Source: Mesorhizobium sp. C432A (GTDB lineage Bacteria; Pseudomonadota; Alphaproteobacteria; Rhizobiales; Rhizobiaceae). Taken from it: DNA of 64,000 nucleotides. Position 1 is the stretch's first letter; every line of letters begins with the position of its first letter. The stretch lies in the NCBI RefSeq assembly GCF_030323145.1, contig NZ_CP100470.1:682001-746000 (forward strand), in the 5' to 3' direction. The translations under genes were made by a program, and so were the position numbers. This document shows positions 34,069 to 43,908 of the stretch, one piece after another. Under the pieces are notes generated by a model. The model saw only the letters and a list, made by a program, of their open reading frames with translations, ran no database searches and was not told where the DNA came from.

Positions 34069-34194
34069 AGTTCTGTCCTCGTGGTTTAAGGACTGAACTT
34101 GGTGGTGATGGAGGAAGGATCGGACGCAGGCCGGCGCGGCGCCGGACATGCACTATCCACCTCTTGACCGCCCACCGCGATCAGTCGAGTCTAT

Positions 34195-34377
34195 GCATCT
34201 CGGGCTGGTTTCCGGGCTCTGGAGTTGTCCTTGCGGACCATCGCGACACCTTCCCAGGCTCTTGCCCAGTGGTCTCCCGTTGCGACTTCAACTCCACCAC
34301 CGTTGCGGGGGCAGCGCCGGATTCTGACCGGCTTCCCAATTCTCCGCTGCGTCGTCACGAAGCGGCACCTGAGATGC
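34195..34377 (-). promoter_or_regulatory. cobalamin riboswitch in the gbcA leader
   Basis: Read on the minus strand, the segment has all main conserved blocks of the class: P1 stem GCATCTC/GAGATGC at the two ends (34371-34377 with 34195-34201), AGGTGCC, TTGGGAAGCCGG, AATCCGGCGCTGCCCCCGCA (the B12 box), CCACTGG, CTGGGAAGG and AGCCCGGAAACCAGCC. The fit leaves little doubt about the family. The nearest downstream gene is gbcA. Between them a GC-rich hairpin (CCGGCGC/GCGCCGG, 34130-34144) may be part of the expression platform. Confidence 0.92.
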
Positions 34378-34594
34378 GATCATCTAATCACGGCAGCGAT
34401 CGCGACGTCGGCATGAAAGCGACATCGTATCCATGCGGCGCGACACGCGCGGCATACGCCCCCCGCCGCCGGTCAAAGAGCTGAGACGTTTCTTGCGACG
34501 CCATCATCGCCGTTTCGAATCGCTGCGGATCCAGTTCGATCGGGGGCAAAAAGGGCTCAACGGTATCGAAAAGTTACTATTAGCAATCTCTAAT

Positions 34595-34610
34595 CGAACC
34601 GAACGGTTCG
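34595..34610. promoter_or_regulatory. palindromic operator, copy 1
   Basis: CGAACC-GAAC-GGTTCG, arms of 6 bp with a 4-bp centre, repeated with the same arms 75 bp away. The size and symmetry resemble sites of TetR-family repressors. No TetR gene is in the window. Confidence 0.6.
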
Positions 34611-34669
34611 TTTCTGTTGACAATGCGTGCAGGACGGTGTGAACGACGGCCCGGAAACCGACACCGGAG

Positions 34670-34685
34670 CGAACCACTCGGTTCG
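34670..34685. promoter_or_regulatory. palindromic operator, copy 2
   Basis: CGAACC-ACTC-GGTTCG, with the same arms as copy 1 but a different centre. The distance between centres is 75 bp, close to seven helical turns, so the sites face the same side of the DNA. Confidence 0.6.
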
Positions 34686-34886
34686 ACATAAGCAACTGAA
34701 AACAATGCGATAAATGACCATAGAGGAACTTCCTGGCACAATTTCAAGGTGCAGGACCGTGGTCCACACGGAACAACTTCGTGATTGGAAACCAGCCTAT
34801 GGCTTTCCCACATCGGGGCTGTCCGAACGACGCGAATTCCTCCCAAGACACGCCGCTAGACGGACAGACAAACTGGAGTACTAAAA

Positions 34887-35093
34887 ATGAAAAAGATCAT
34901 CCTCACTGCCGCAGCCGTTTTGGCGATCACCGGCAGCGCCTTCGCCGGTAGCGACAATTACGGTTCCAATGGTGCGAACCAGCCAGCCGTCTCGGTCGAC
35001 AGCTCGTATACGGCTTCCATTCAGAAGCCGGCGCACGCTGACAAGCAGCCTGTCATTCAGGGCGCCGACCGCGACCTCTACGGCAATCGCTGA
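34887..35093 (+). CDS. small secreted DUF680-type protein (copy 1)
   Basis: 68 aa with a signal peptide (MKKIILTAAAVLAITGSAFA) and the conserved mature start GSDNYGSNGANQPAV; the end is QGADRDLYGNR. CTGGAG precedes the ATG. It is the first of three tandem paralogs. The family is small, secreted and of unknown function, and I know it mainly from Mesorhizobium. Confidence 0.85.
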   Translation: MKKIILTAAAVLAITGSAFAGSDNYGSNGANQPAVSVDSSYTASIQKPAHADKQPVIQGADRDLYGNR

Positions 35094-35159
35094 TCCCGAC
35101 CAAAGAAGGGCGGCTAACCCGTCGCTCTCGGGATCCCAAAAAATTCAGGAGTATTTGAA

Positions 35160-35363
35160 ATGAAAAGGATCATCCTTGCTGCCGCCGCCGTTTTGGCCAT
35201 CTCCGGCAGCGCTTTCGCCGGCAGCGACAACTACGGTTCGAACGGCGCCAACCAGCCTGCGATTACGTCGACCGATAGTGGCCATACGGCTTCGGTTGAG
35301 AAGTCGGCTCCAGCCGAGCAGGCGCCTGCCCACGGTGCCGACCGTAACCTTTTCGGCCGCTAA
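35160..35363 (+). CDS. small secreted DUF680-type protein (copy 2)
   Basis: 67 aa, signal peptide MKRIILAAAAVLAISGSAFA, then GSDNYGSNGANQPAI and a terminal HGADRNLFGR. The ribosome site TTCAGGAG is shared with copy 3. The start of the mature protein is invariant among the three copies while the middle differs, so the N-terminal motif is under constraint. Confidence 0.85.
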   Translation: MKRIILAAAAVLAISGSAFAGSDNYGSNGANQPAITSTDSGHTASVEKSAPAEQAPAHGADRNLFGR

Positions 35364-35434
35364 AAGCCGGTTTCCAGCACGTGGCGGGCTTATCCGCTGC
35401 AGCTGGCGGCATCAGAAAAATTCAGGAGACTAAA

Positions 35435-35668
35435 ATGAAGAAGATCGTTCTTGCCACCGCAGCCGTGCTGGCTGTTTCGAGCGCTGCCTTTGCCGGCAGC
35501 GACAATTATGGCTCCAATGGCGCCAACCAGCCGGCCGCTGCCGTCGACACCACTCGCACTTCGTCGACCGGCACCAACTCGGCGGTCTACAAGCTGCTGA
35601 ACTCGTCGAACGACCAACAGAAGTTCGTCCCGCCGAGCAGCGACAGGGATCGGTTCGGCAACAACTAA
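35435..35668 (+). CDS. small secreted DUF680-type protein (copy 3)
   Basis: 77 aa from ATG 35435 (TTCAGGAG upstream), signal peptide MKKIVLATAAVLAVSSAAFA, then GSDNYGSNGANQPAA. It has a longer middle with VYKLLNSSNDQQKF before the terminal SSDRDRFGNN. A strong terminator follows 18 nt after the stop. Confidence 0.85.
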   Translation: MKKIVLATAAVLAVSSAAFAGSDNYGSNGANQPAAAVDTTRTSSTGTNSAVYKLLNSSNDQQKFVPPSSDRDRFGNN

Positions 35669-35685
35669 CAGCCGAAGCTTAAAAA

Positions 35686-35710
35686 GAGCGGCGGGCCTGG
35701 CCCGCCGCTC
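35686..35710. terminator. bidirectional intrinsic terminator
   Basis: An 11-bp GC-rich stem GAGCGGCGGGC/GCCCGCCGCTC with a 3-nt loop, preceded by AAAAA and followed by TTTTTT. It lies between the convergent DUF680-type genes and aglK and can end transcripts from both. Confidence 0.9.
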
Positions 35711-35739
35711 TTTTTTCATGCCTGTACGACGCAGCTATC

Positions 35740-36852
35740 TCAAGCCGCCTTCACTTCCACCGGCTTGAGCGAGAAGGAGTGCCCATCGGCGTCGAAGATG
35801 TGCAGGTCCCCGGCATCCGCGGTCAGTCGCAGCTTTGCCCCGCGCTTGACCTCGACATTGCCGGGCAGCTTGGTCACCAACGGCAGGTCAGCGCGGCCGA
35901 TATCGACATAGACAAGCTGCACCTCGCCGAGTTGCTCGACATAGTCCACCACGCCCTCGAAAAGATATTCCGCGCCGGTGGCGGCCGACAGATCCTCCGG
36001 CCGCACGCCGAAGCTGACTGCCGCACCCTTTGCTGACGCCGGCGTTGCGATCGGCACCGTTGCCTTGCGGCCGCCGACATGGCTGACGATTGTCGGGTTG
36101 CCCGTCCTGTCGATTGTCGCCGGCAGGATGTTCATGGCCGGCGAGCCGATGAACTGGGCAACGAACAGATTGCCGGGCTTCTTGTAGAGGTCCATCGGCG
36201 TGCCGACCTGCTCAATATGGCCATCCTTCAGCACGACGATGCGGTCGGCGAGCGTCATCGCTTCGACCTGATCGTGGGTGACGTAGATCATGGTCGTGGC
36301 AGGCATCGATTCCTTGAGCTTGGCGATCTCGATGCGGGTCGCGACGCGCAGCGCCGCGTCGAGATTCGACAGCGGCTCGTCGAACAGGAACACTTTCGGA
36401 TTGCGCACGATGGCGCGGCCGATGGCGACACGCTGGCGCTGGCCGCCCGACATCGCCTTGGGCAGACGGTCGAGATATTTGGTCAGCTGCAGGATCTCGG
36501 CGGCCTGCCGCACCCGCTTGTCGATCTCGGCCTTGCTTTCCTTGCCGATCTTCATCGAGAAGGCCATGTTGTCGTAGACGGTCATGTGCGGATAGAGCGC
36601 ATAGGACTGGAACACCATGGCGATGCCGCGCTTGGAAGGCGGCACGTCGTTCACCACCTCGCCGGCGATCTTCAGCTCGCCGGAGGTGATCTCCTCAAGC
36701 CCGGCGATGGACCGCAGCAAGGTCGACTTGCCGCAACCCGACGGGCCGACGAAGACGATGAACTCGCCCGACTTTATGTCGAGGTCGATGCCGTGGAGAA
36801 TGTGCAGATTGCCGTATGATTTCTTCACCTGTCTCAGCGTGACATCGGCCAT
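35740..36852 (-). CDS. aglK: alpha-glucoside ABC transporter, ATP-binding protein
   Basis: 370 aa, UgpC/MalK type. Walker A GPSGCGKST (36-44), Q-loop FQSYALYPHMTVYDN, signature SGGQRQRVAIGRAI (about 135), Walker B VFLFDEPLSNLD and the switch His in VTHDQ. The C-terminal ~130 residues form the regulatory OB-type domain typical of sugar importers. It is last in the aglE-F-G-A-K order known from Sinorhizobium and energises the uptake of sucrose, maltose, trehalose-like sugars. Confidence 0.92.
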   Translation of the reverse strand: MADVTLRQVKKSYGNLHILHGIDLDIKSGEFIVFVGPSGCGKSTLLRSIAGLEEITSGELKIAGEVVNDVPPSKRGIAMVFQSYALYPHMTVYDNMAFSMKIGKESKAEIDKRVRQAAEILQLTKYLDRLPKAMSGGQRQRVAIGRAIVRNPKVFLFDEPLSNLDAALRVATRIEIAKLKESMPATTMIYVTHDQVEAMTLADRIVVLKDGHIEQVGTPMDLYKKPGNLFVAQFIGSPAMNILPATIDRTGNPTIVSHVGGRKATVPIATPASAKGAAVSFGVRPEDLSAATGAEYLFEGVVDYVEQLGEVQLVYVDIGRADLPLVTKLPGNVEVKRGAKLRLTADAGDLHIFDADGHSFSLKPVEVKAA

Positions 36853-36918
36853 AATTTCCTCCCAGTGATTTCCCTAGAGAACCTGGATTTCCTCAAAAAA
36901 TCCAGTTTCGTCAAAAAC

Positions 36919-38583
<1,665 letters not shown>

Positions 38584-38588
38584 AAGTC

Positions 38589-39743
38589 TCAACCTCCTTT
38601 GACCGAGCCGGCCAGCAGCCCGCGGACGAAATAGCGCTGCAGCGAGAAGAACACGATCAGCGGCACGATAATGGTGACGAAGGCCGATGTCGTCAGGATT
38701 TCCCAGTCGCCGCCGCGCGAGCCGAGCAGTGCGTTGAGCTTCGCGGTCAGCACGATCTGATCCCCTTCGGTACCGAGGAAAACCATTGCCACCAACAAAT
38801 CGTTCCACACCCACAGGAACTGGAAGATCGCAAAGGACGCCAGCACCGGGAAGGACAGCGGCAGCACGATCTTGACGAAGATTTCGAAATCGCTGGCGCC
38901 GTCGATGCGCGCCGATTCCATGATCTCGCGCGGCAGGCCGGCAATATAGCTGCGCAGGAGATAGATGGCGAAGGGCAGGCCGAAGCCGGTATGCGCCAGC
39001 CAGATGCCGAGATAGGTTTTCGACGGCACACCGAAGAAGATGCCGACGCCGTTGTAGATTTTCAAAAGCGGGATCAAGGACATCTGCAGCGGCACGACCA
39101 GCAGGCCGATGATTGTGGCGATCAGCAAGGCGCGGCCGGGAAAACGCATCCACGCCAATGCATAGGCGGCGAAGGCGGCGATCAGGATCGGGATGACCGT
39201 CGCGGGGATGGTGACGGTCAGCGAGTTTATGAACGAGCGGCCGATGCCCTCCGAAAACAGCACGGTCTGGTAATTGTCGGTGGTGAATTTCGGCGGCGCC
39301 GACGAGGCGTAATAGACGCGCTGGCCACGGTCGCCTTCGAAAGCCTTGGGCGAACTCATGACGAACGTGCCGTCGGCATTGAGCTGCAAGGTCACGCCGT
39401 CGCCGAGATCGGCAGTGGTGCCGGCCGGATATTGCGTCGGCGCCGCCGATTTGACGCCGAAGGCGCTGATGTCGCGCGCAGCACCGTCGCCGAAGATATT
39501 GCCGGCAAGCACGAACTTGCCGTCCTTCTCGACCTGCGCCGAGGCCGGCGGCAGGCGGCCGGCTTCGGTCTGGCTGGAGCTGGAGAACGAGTTCCACCAG
39601 CCCGAGGCGATGATCTGGTCCTTGTCGCGCAGCGACGAGACCAGGATGCCGAGCGTCGGCACGGTCCAGATGGCGACGAAGACGAGCACGGCGATGTGGA
39701 CGCCGAAGCGGCTGGCAAAGGACTTTCCGGTCGCGACGGCCAT
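38589..39743 (-). CDS. aglG: alpha-glucoside ABC transporter permease
   Basis: 384 aa. MalG-type permease with six hydrophobic segments; the EAA loop is ESARIDGASDFEIFVKIVLPLS (second Gly and Ala conserved; about 278). An insertion of about 120 residues between the first two membrane segments (about 40-160) is soluble and probably periplasmic, as in other AglG proteins. The stop is 5 nt before aglA. It starts 1 nt after the aglF stop. Confidence 0.92.
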   Translation of the reverse strand: MAVATGKSFASRFGVHIAVLVFVAIWTVPTLGILVSSLRDKDQIIASGWWNSFSSSSQTEAGRLPPASAQVEKDGKFVLAGNIFGDGAARDISAFGVKSAAPTQYPAGTTADLGDGVTLQLNADGTFVMSSPKAFEGDRGQRVYYASSAPPKFTTDNYQTVLFSEGIGRSFINSLTVTIPATVIPILIAAFAAYALAWMRFPGRALLIATIIGLLVVPLQMSLIPLLKIYNGVGIFFGVPSKTYLGIWLAHTGFGLPFAIYLLRSYIAGLPREIMESARIDGASDFEIFVKIVLPLSFPVLASFAIFQFLWVWNDLLVAMVFLGTEGDQIVLTAKLNALLGSRGGDWEILTTSAFVTIIVPLIVFFSLQRYFVRGLLAGSVKGG

Positions 39744-39744
39744 C

Positions 39745-40758
39745 TCAATGTCCTCCCGTCTCTTTGTTCGCCTGGCGGATGTTCCAGACCATGATCGGGA
39801 TGACCGCGATCATGATGATGATGGCGATGGTGGCGCCGCGGCCGAAATCGCCGCCGCCGCGGAACATCCAGTCGAACATCAGATTGGCCAGCACCTGGCT
39901 GTTCCACTGGCCATTGGTCATGGTCAGCACGATGTCGAACACTTTCAGCACCAGGATGGTGATCGTCGTCCAGACCACGGCGATGGTGCCCCAGATCTGC
40001 GGCACCATGATCTTCCAGAAGATCTGGAACGGATTGGCGCCGTCGATGACCGCGGCTTCAAGCGTCTCTTCGGGGATGCCGCGCAACGCCGAAGACAGGA
40101 TGACCATGGCAAAGCCGGTCTGGATCCAGATCAGGATGATCATCAGGAAGAAATTGTTCCAGAACGGCAGCGATATCCAGACCTGCGGCTGACCGCCGAA
40201 ATACTGGATGATGGCGTTGAGCAGACCGATCTGCGTCTGGCCCTCGCCGCGATATTCGTAGATGAATTTCCAGATCACGCTGGCGCCGACGAAGGAGATC
40301 GCCAGCGGCAGGAAAATCAGGCTCTTGGCGATCGTGCCCCACCAGATCTTGTCAGTGAGCACGGCGATTATCAGCCCTAGAAAGGTGCAGGCGGCGGGCA
40401 CCACCGCGAGCCAGATGATGTTATTCAGGATCGAGTTGCGGAACTCGCGGTCGCCGAACGCCCATTCATAGTTGGCGAAGCCGACAAAATGCTGGCCGCC
40501 GCGGTCGAGGAAGGACAGCCAGAGCGTCGCCACCACCGGATAGATCAGGTAGACGGTGAGGATGATCATCGCCGGGCCGACGAACAGCCACGGACGGACC
40601 AGTCCTTGCCGGCGCAGATTGTCGATGGCCGCAGCCCCGGCCACGCCGCGCGACGGGAATATCAGGTCGACCAGCTTGTTGGCGCCCCAGAAATAGGCGA
40701 CGCAGCCGCCGACGCCGATGATGATGACAAAAATGGCCGATAAGATCTGAGCAGCCAT
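39745..40758 (-). CDS. aglF: alpha-glucoside ABC transporter permease
   Basis: 337 aa from ATG 40758 (GAGGGACCC upstream); the longer frame to 41052 lacks coding character. The MalF-type permease has seven or eight membrane segments and the EAA loop PEETLEAAVIDGANPFQIFW (about 250). It forms the channel with AglG. A gap of 250 bp separates it from aglE. Confidence 0.92.
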   Translation of the reverse strand: MAAQILSAIFVIIIGVGGCVAYFWGANKLVDLIFPSRGVAGAAAIDNLRRQGLVRPWLFVGPAMIILTVYLIYPVVATLWLSFLDRGGQHFVGFANYEWAFGDREFRNSILNNIIWLAVVPAACTFLGLIIAVLTDKIWWGTIAKSLIFLPLAISFVGASVIWKFIYEYRGEGQTQIGLLNAIIQYFGGQPQVWISLPFWNNFFLMIILIWIQTGFAMVILSSALRGIPEETLEAAVIDGANPFQIFWKIMVPQIWGTIAVVWTTITILVLKVFDIVLTMTNGQWNSQVLANLMFDWMFRGGGDFGRGATIAIIIMIAVIPIMVWNIRQANKETGGH

Positions 40759-40964
40759 GGGTCCCTCTTCCCTGCGCATGATCGGCCGGGCCTTGAACAG
40801 CCCTGGCGATGTGGCTCTGCGCCGATTTAAGTTATTCTGAAACGAACGAACGCAAATCGGTCCGGCGTAAGGCGCCGGTCGGATCCGGGCCATAGCGGCC
40901 CGGATCCAGTCTGTGGAGGAAGTCCTGAATTTGCCGCCAAAGCGGCTGAACACTTGGCAGTGGT

Positions 40965-41015
40965 TACTTGCCAGCTGACTGCTTGCCAGCTGACTACTTG
41001 CCAGCTGACTACTTG
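40965..41015. repeat. 15-bp direct repeats spanning the aglE stop
   Basis: Three full copies of a 15-bp unit (TACTTGCCAGCTGAC, with one base different in copy 2) at 40965-40979, 40980-40994 and 40995-41009, plus a partial unit that contains the aglE stop codon. On the minus strand they place further in-frame stop codons right after the real one. Confidence 0.8.
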
Positions 41016-42364
41016 ATAGCGTCCCAGCTCTTCTGGATGTCGGTGGCGACATCCTGCGCCGACTTGCCGCCGACCAGATCGATCATGCCGGTCCAGAAGG
41101 CGCCGGCGCCGATCTTGCCCGGCATCAGGTCCGAACCGTCGAAGCGGAAGGTCGAGGCATTGGCGAGGATATCGCCCTGCTTCTTCAGCGCGTCGCTGGC
41201 ATAGGCATCCTTGTTGACCGACTTGAGCGGCGTGACGAAGCCGCCCTGGGCCATCCAGATTTCATGTGCCAGCGGCATTTTCAGGAATTCGATGAACGCG
41301 CGTGCACCCTTCGAATCCTTGGTGATCATGGCCAGCGTGCCGGCGCCGAGCACAGGCGTGCCCAGCTCGGGCTTGGATGCATAGGGCGGGAAGTAGAAGA
41401 AGTCGGCGTCCTGTCCAACCTTTGTGCCTTCCGGGAAGAAGGTCGGGATGAACGATGCCTGATGGTGCAGGTAGCATTTCGGCGGCACCGAGAAGAGGCC
41501 CTTCGGGCTGTCGCGGAAGTCGGTCGCGGCAACCGCCTTGGCCCCACCGTCGACCATCTTGTCGTCGGTCGCGATCTTGCCGAAAATGTCGATGGCGTTG
41601 ACCACCGCCGGATCGTTGAACGGGATCTCGTTCTTTACCCACTTGTCATACACGTCGGGCGTCTGGGTGCGCAGCATGATGTCTTCGACCCAGTCGGTCG
41701 CCGGCCAGCCGGTAGCGCCGCCTGAGCCGAGGCCGATGCACCACGGCGTGCCGCCGTCGGCGATGATCTTCTTCTCGAGGTCGGCGAGCTCTTCCTGGGT
41801 CTTGGGAACCTTGTAGCCGGCTTCCTCGAAATTGTCGGGCGAATACCAGACCAGCGATTTCACGTCGGCCTTGTAGGGGAAGGCGAAGAAGCCCGGCTTG
41901 CCGTCCTTGTCCTTGAAGGTGCCGAGATCGACCCATGACTGGCCGGCGCCGTAATTGTCCTTGATCCATTTGGCGGTGTCGTCGCCCAGCGGCGTCAAAA
42001 GGCCCTTGGACGCCAGATCCTGGATCAGGCCCGGCTGCGGCAGTACGGCGATATTGGGCGGGCTGCCGGCCTGGGTATCGATGACGATCTGCTGTTCGTA
42101 ATTTTCCGACGAGGAGTATTTGATCTCGGCGCCGGTGGCTTCCTGAAAATATTCGAGAACAGTGCGAATGAGGCCTTCGTCCTCGCCGCGCCAGGGCCCG
42201 AAGATGGTCAGCGTCTCGCCCTTGAGATCGACCTTCTTCAGCTCTTCGTAATTGGCCCAGTTGAAGCGCTTGTCTTCCCCGGGCTTGAACTTCAGTTCGG
42301 CTTGCGCCGGCAGGGACAAGGCGAGTGTGGCAAACGCTGCGCCAAGCAGAAGCATCTTCTTCAT
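41009..42364 (-). CDS. aglE: alpha-glucoside-binding periplasmic protein
   Basis: 451 aa from ATG 42364 (GGGAGG upstream). Signal peptide MKKMLLLGAAFATLALSLPAQA, then a family-1 sugar-binding protein: LTIFGPWRGEDEGLIRTVL (about 52), GSPPNIAVLPQPG, FFAFPYKADVKSLVWY (about 165) and GAGTLAMITKDS (about 345). It binds alpha-glucosides and delivers them to AglFGK. It is first in the operon and divergent from aglR. Confidence 0.93.
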   Translation of the reverse strand: MKKMLLLGAAFATLALSLPAQAELKFKPGEDKRFNWANYEELKKVDLKGETLTIFGPWRGEDEGLIRTVLEYFQEATGAEIKYSSSENYEQQIVIDTQAGSPPNIAVLPQPGLIQDLASKGLLTPLGDDTAKWIKDNYGAGQSWVDLGTFKDKDGKPGFFAFPYKADVKSLVWYSPDNFEEAGYKVPKTQEELADLEKKIIADGGTPWCIGLGSGGATGWPATDWVEDIMLRTQTPDVYDKWVKNEIPFNDPAVVNAIDIFGKIATDDKMVDGGAKAVAATDFRDSPKGLFSVPPKCYLHHQASFIPTFFPEGTKVGQDADFFYFPPYASKPELGTPVLGAGTLAMITKDSKGARAFIEFLKMPLAHEIWMAQGGFVTPLKSVNKDAYASDALKKQGDILANASTFRFDGSDLMPGKIGAGAFWTGMIDLVGGKSAQDVATDIQKSWDAIK

Positions 42365-42477
42365 CGGTATTCCTCCCAGTGTGGACACATACACCCGGGC
42401 GGAACCTCCATTCCGCCCGCCGACGCTGCAGGACTGTGACTCGTTCAGAAAGGAACCGCAACCTTTCGAAGAGTCTT

Positions 42478-42491
42478 CCAAAGCGCTTTGG
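42478..42491. promoter_or_regulatory. AglR-type operator 1 (aglE-aglR intergenic)
   Basis: A perfect 14-bp palindrome CCAAAGCGCTTTGG of the LacI-family type with a central CG, 114 bp before aglE. Its 10-bp core recurs at 42700-42709. Confidence 0.65.
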
Positions 42492-42601
42492 TCTTTTTGA
42501 TCTCGCCATTGAATCGGCTGGAAGTCAAGAGGGCGGTGGGCTAATCGATTTAATTGCGGGCCGCAAGACTTGGTAAAGTGCACTGCAGCACAGTTTTACG
42601 G

Positions 42602-42614
42602 CGGTGCAGCACCG
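42602..42614. promoter_or_regulatory. second dyad in the aglE-aglR region
   Basis: CGGTGC-A-GCACCG is a perfect 6-bp dyad in the middle of the 364-bp divergent region. It differs from the AglR-type sites, so it could bind another regulator. No gene is supported between 42365 and 42728. Confidence 0.35.
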
Positions 42615-42699
42615 TATTAAGCTTCAAACTGGCCGGACCAGTGCGTATGGTCGACCAGTTCGGCCGCGCCCATTGTGGCGCCGCGTGGCTTCAAAATTA

Positions 42700-42709
42700 A
42701 AAGCGCTTT
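42700..42709. promoter_or_regulatory. AglR-type operator 2 (aglR leader)
   Basis: AAAGCGCTTT, the core of operator 1, lies 20 bp before the aglR start, where bound repressor would block its own gene. The centres of the two sites are 220 bp apart. Confidence 0.6.
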
Positions 42710-42728
42710 GAGGCTTGGAGGCCTCCCA

Positions 42729-43751
42729 GTGAACCTGAAGCAGCTCTCTCATATGCTGGCCCTGTCGCAGACAACGGTAAGCCGTGCGCTCAACGGCTAT
42801 CCCGAGGTCAACGAGGAAACCCGCCGGCGTGTGGTGGATGCCGCCAAGCGCCACGGCTACCGGCCCAACCCGAGCGCGCGCCGGCTGGCGACCGGCAAGA
42901 CGGGCATGATCGGGTATGTGCTGCCGACGGGCGCCTCCGTCGACATCGACCCGCATTTCGTCGAGTTCCTGTCGGGTCTCGGCGACTATGCCCGCTCGCA
43001 CGAGCTCGACCTGGTGCTGTCGCCGGCCGATGCCGACGACCAGGAAACCACCTATCGCCGCATCGTCGCCAACCGCCAGGTCGACGCCGTTTACATCTCC
43101 TCGCCGCGCCCGGCCGACCGGCGGGTGGCGCTGGTCAACACGCTCGGCATTCCCTTCATCGTCCATGGCCGCAGCGAAGGCTTCGATTTCGACTACCCCT
43201 TCACCGACATCGACAATGAGGGCGGCTTCCACGACGCCGCCCGGCTGCTGGTTCAGCTCGGCCACCGGCGGCTGGCGCTGATCAATGGCGACGACCGCGA
43301 GACCTTCGCCATCCACCGCGAGCGCGGCATGCGCAGGGCGCTGGCCGCGAGCGGCCTGACGCTCGGCGAGCGCCATGTCTGTTCACTCACCATGACCGAG
43401 GAGAACGGCTACCGCGCCGCCAGGCGCCTGCTCGAACAGAGCGAGCGGCCGACGGCGATCGCCTGCTCCAGCCTGATCATGTCGCTCGGCGTCGTGCGCG
43501 CGGTGCGCGACCTTGGCCTGACCATTCCCGGCGACCTGTCGTTGATTGCCCATGACGACGTCTTTCCATGGCTGAAGCCGGAGAATTTTTCCGTGCCGCT
43601 GTCGACGACGCGCTCGTCGATCCGCCTCGCCGGCGCCCGCATCGCCGAACGCCTGGCAGCGCGCATTTCCGGCTTGGAAGAAGGGGCGCGAGGCGAGGTC
43701 TGGCCTGTCGACCTGGTGGTGAGAGGCTCGGTCGCCGGCGCGCCGGTTTAG
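42729..43751 (+). CDS. aglR: LacI-family regulator of the alpha-glucoside operon
   Basis: 340 aa from GTG 42729, with GGAGG 8 nt upstream; a longer frame from 42675 would run across the operator. HTH domain NLKQLSHMLALSQTTVSRAL (residues 2-21) with the hinge YRPNPSARRLATGK, then the sugar-binding domain (GMIGYVLPTGAS, GHRRLALINGD, DLSLIAHDD). Its place, divergent from aglE, is as in Sinorhizobium. It probably represses aglEFGAK in the absence of alpha-glucosides. Confidence 0.9.
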   Translation: MNLKQLSHMLALSQTTVSRALNGYPEVNEETRRRVVDAAKRHGYRPNPSARRLATGKTGMIGYVLPTGASVDIDPHFVEFLSGLGDYARSHELDLVLSPADADDQETTYRRIVANRQVDAVYISSPRPADRRVALVNTLGIPFIVHGRSEGFDFDYPFTDIDNEGGFHDAARLLVQLGHRRLALINGDDRETFAIHRERGMRRALAASGLTLGERHVCSLTMTEENGYRAARRLLEQSERPTAIACSSLIMSLGVVRAVRDLGLTIPGDLSLIAHDDVFPWLKPENFSVPLSTTRSSIRLAGARIAERLAARISGLEEGARGEVWPVDLVVRGSVAGAPV

Positions 43752-43908
43752 GGATTAATCCAATTGCTCCGCTGGGCAAGTTCACCCATGTGGATGTTGC
43801 CCGCAGATAGATTGACTTCGTTGGGACAACGGTCTGCCTGGACCTGTCCTTGATTTGGCTTCGAGTGGGTGGCAACCAGTAAGCCAGAGCCATCAACCAG
43901 TCCTCAGG

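Larger units (their letters stand above)
34378..34886. other. intergenic region upstream of riboswitch and DUF680 genes
   Basis: No gene is supported in this 509-bp stretch. It holds two palindromic operators (34595-34610 and 34670-34685) and should contain the gbcA leader promoter on the minus strand and a promoter for the small secreted proteins on the plus strand. A possible minus-strand -10 (TAATAG, near 34577) lies just past the first operator, which would overlap its -35 region. Confidence 0.5.

Noticed and set aside
34737..34760. sigma-54 promoter (CTGGCAC block)
   Set aside because: The -24 half is good but no TTGC block occurs at the needed distance.
40965..41015. CRISPR-like repeats
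   Set aside because: Unit of 15 bp without spacers, only three copies; it is a plain tandem duplication.
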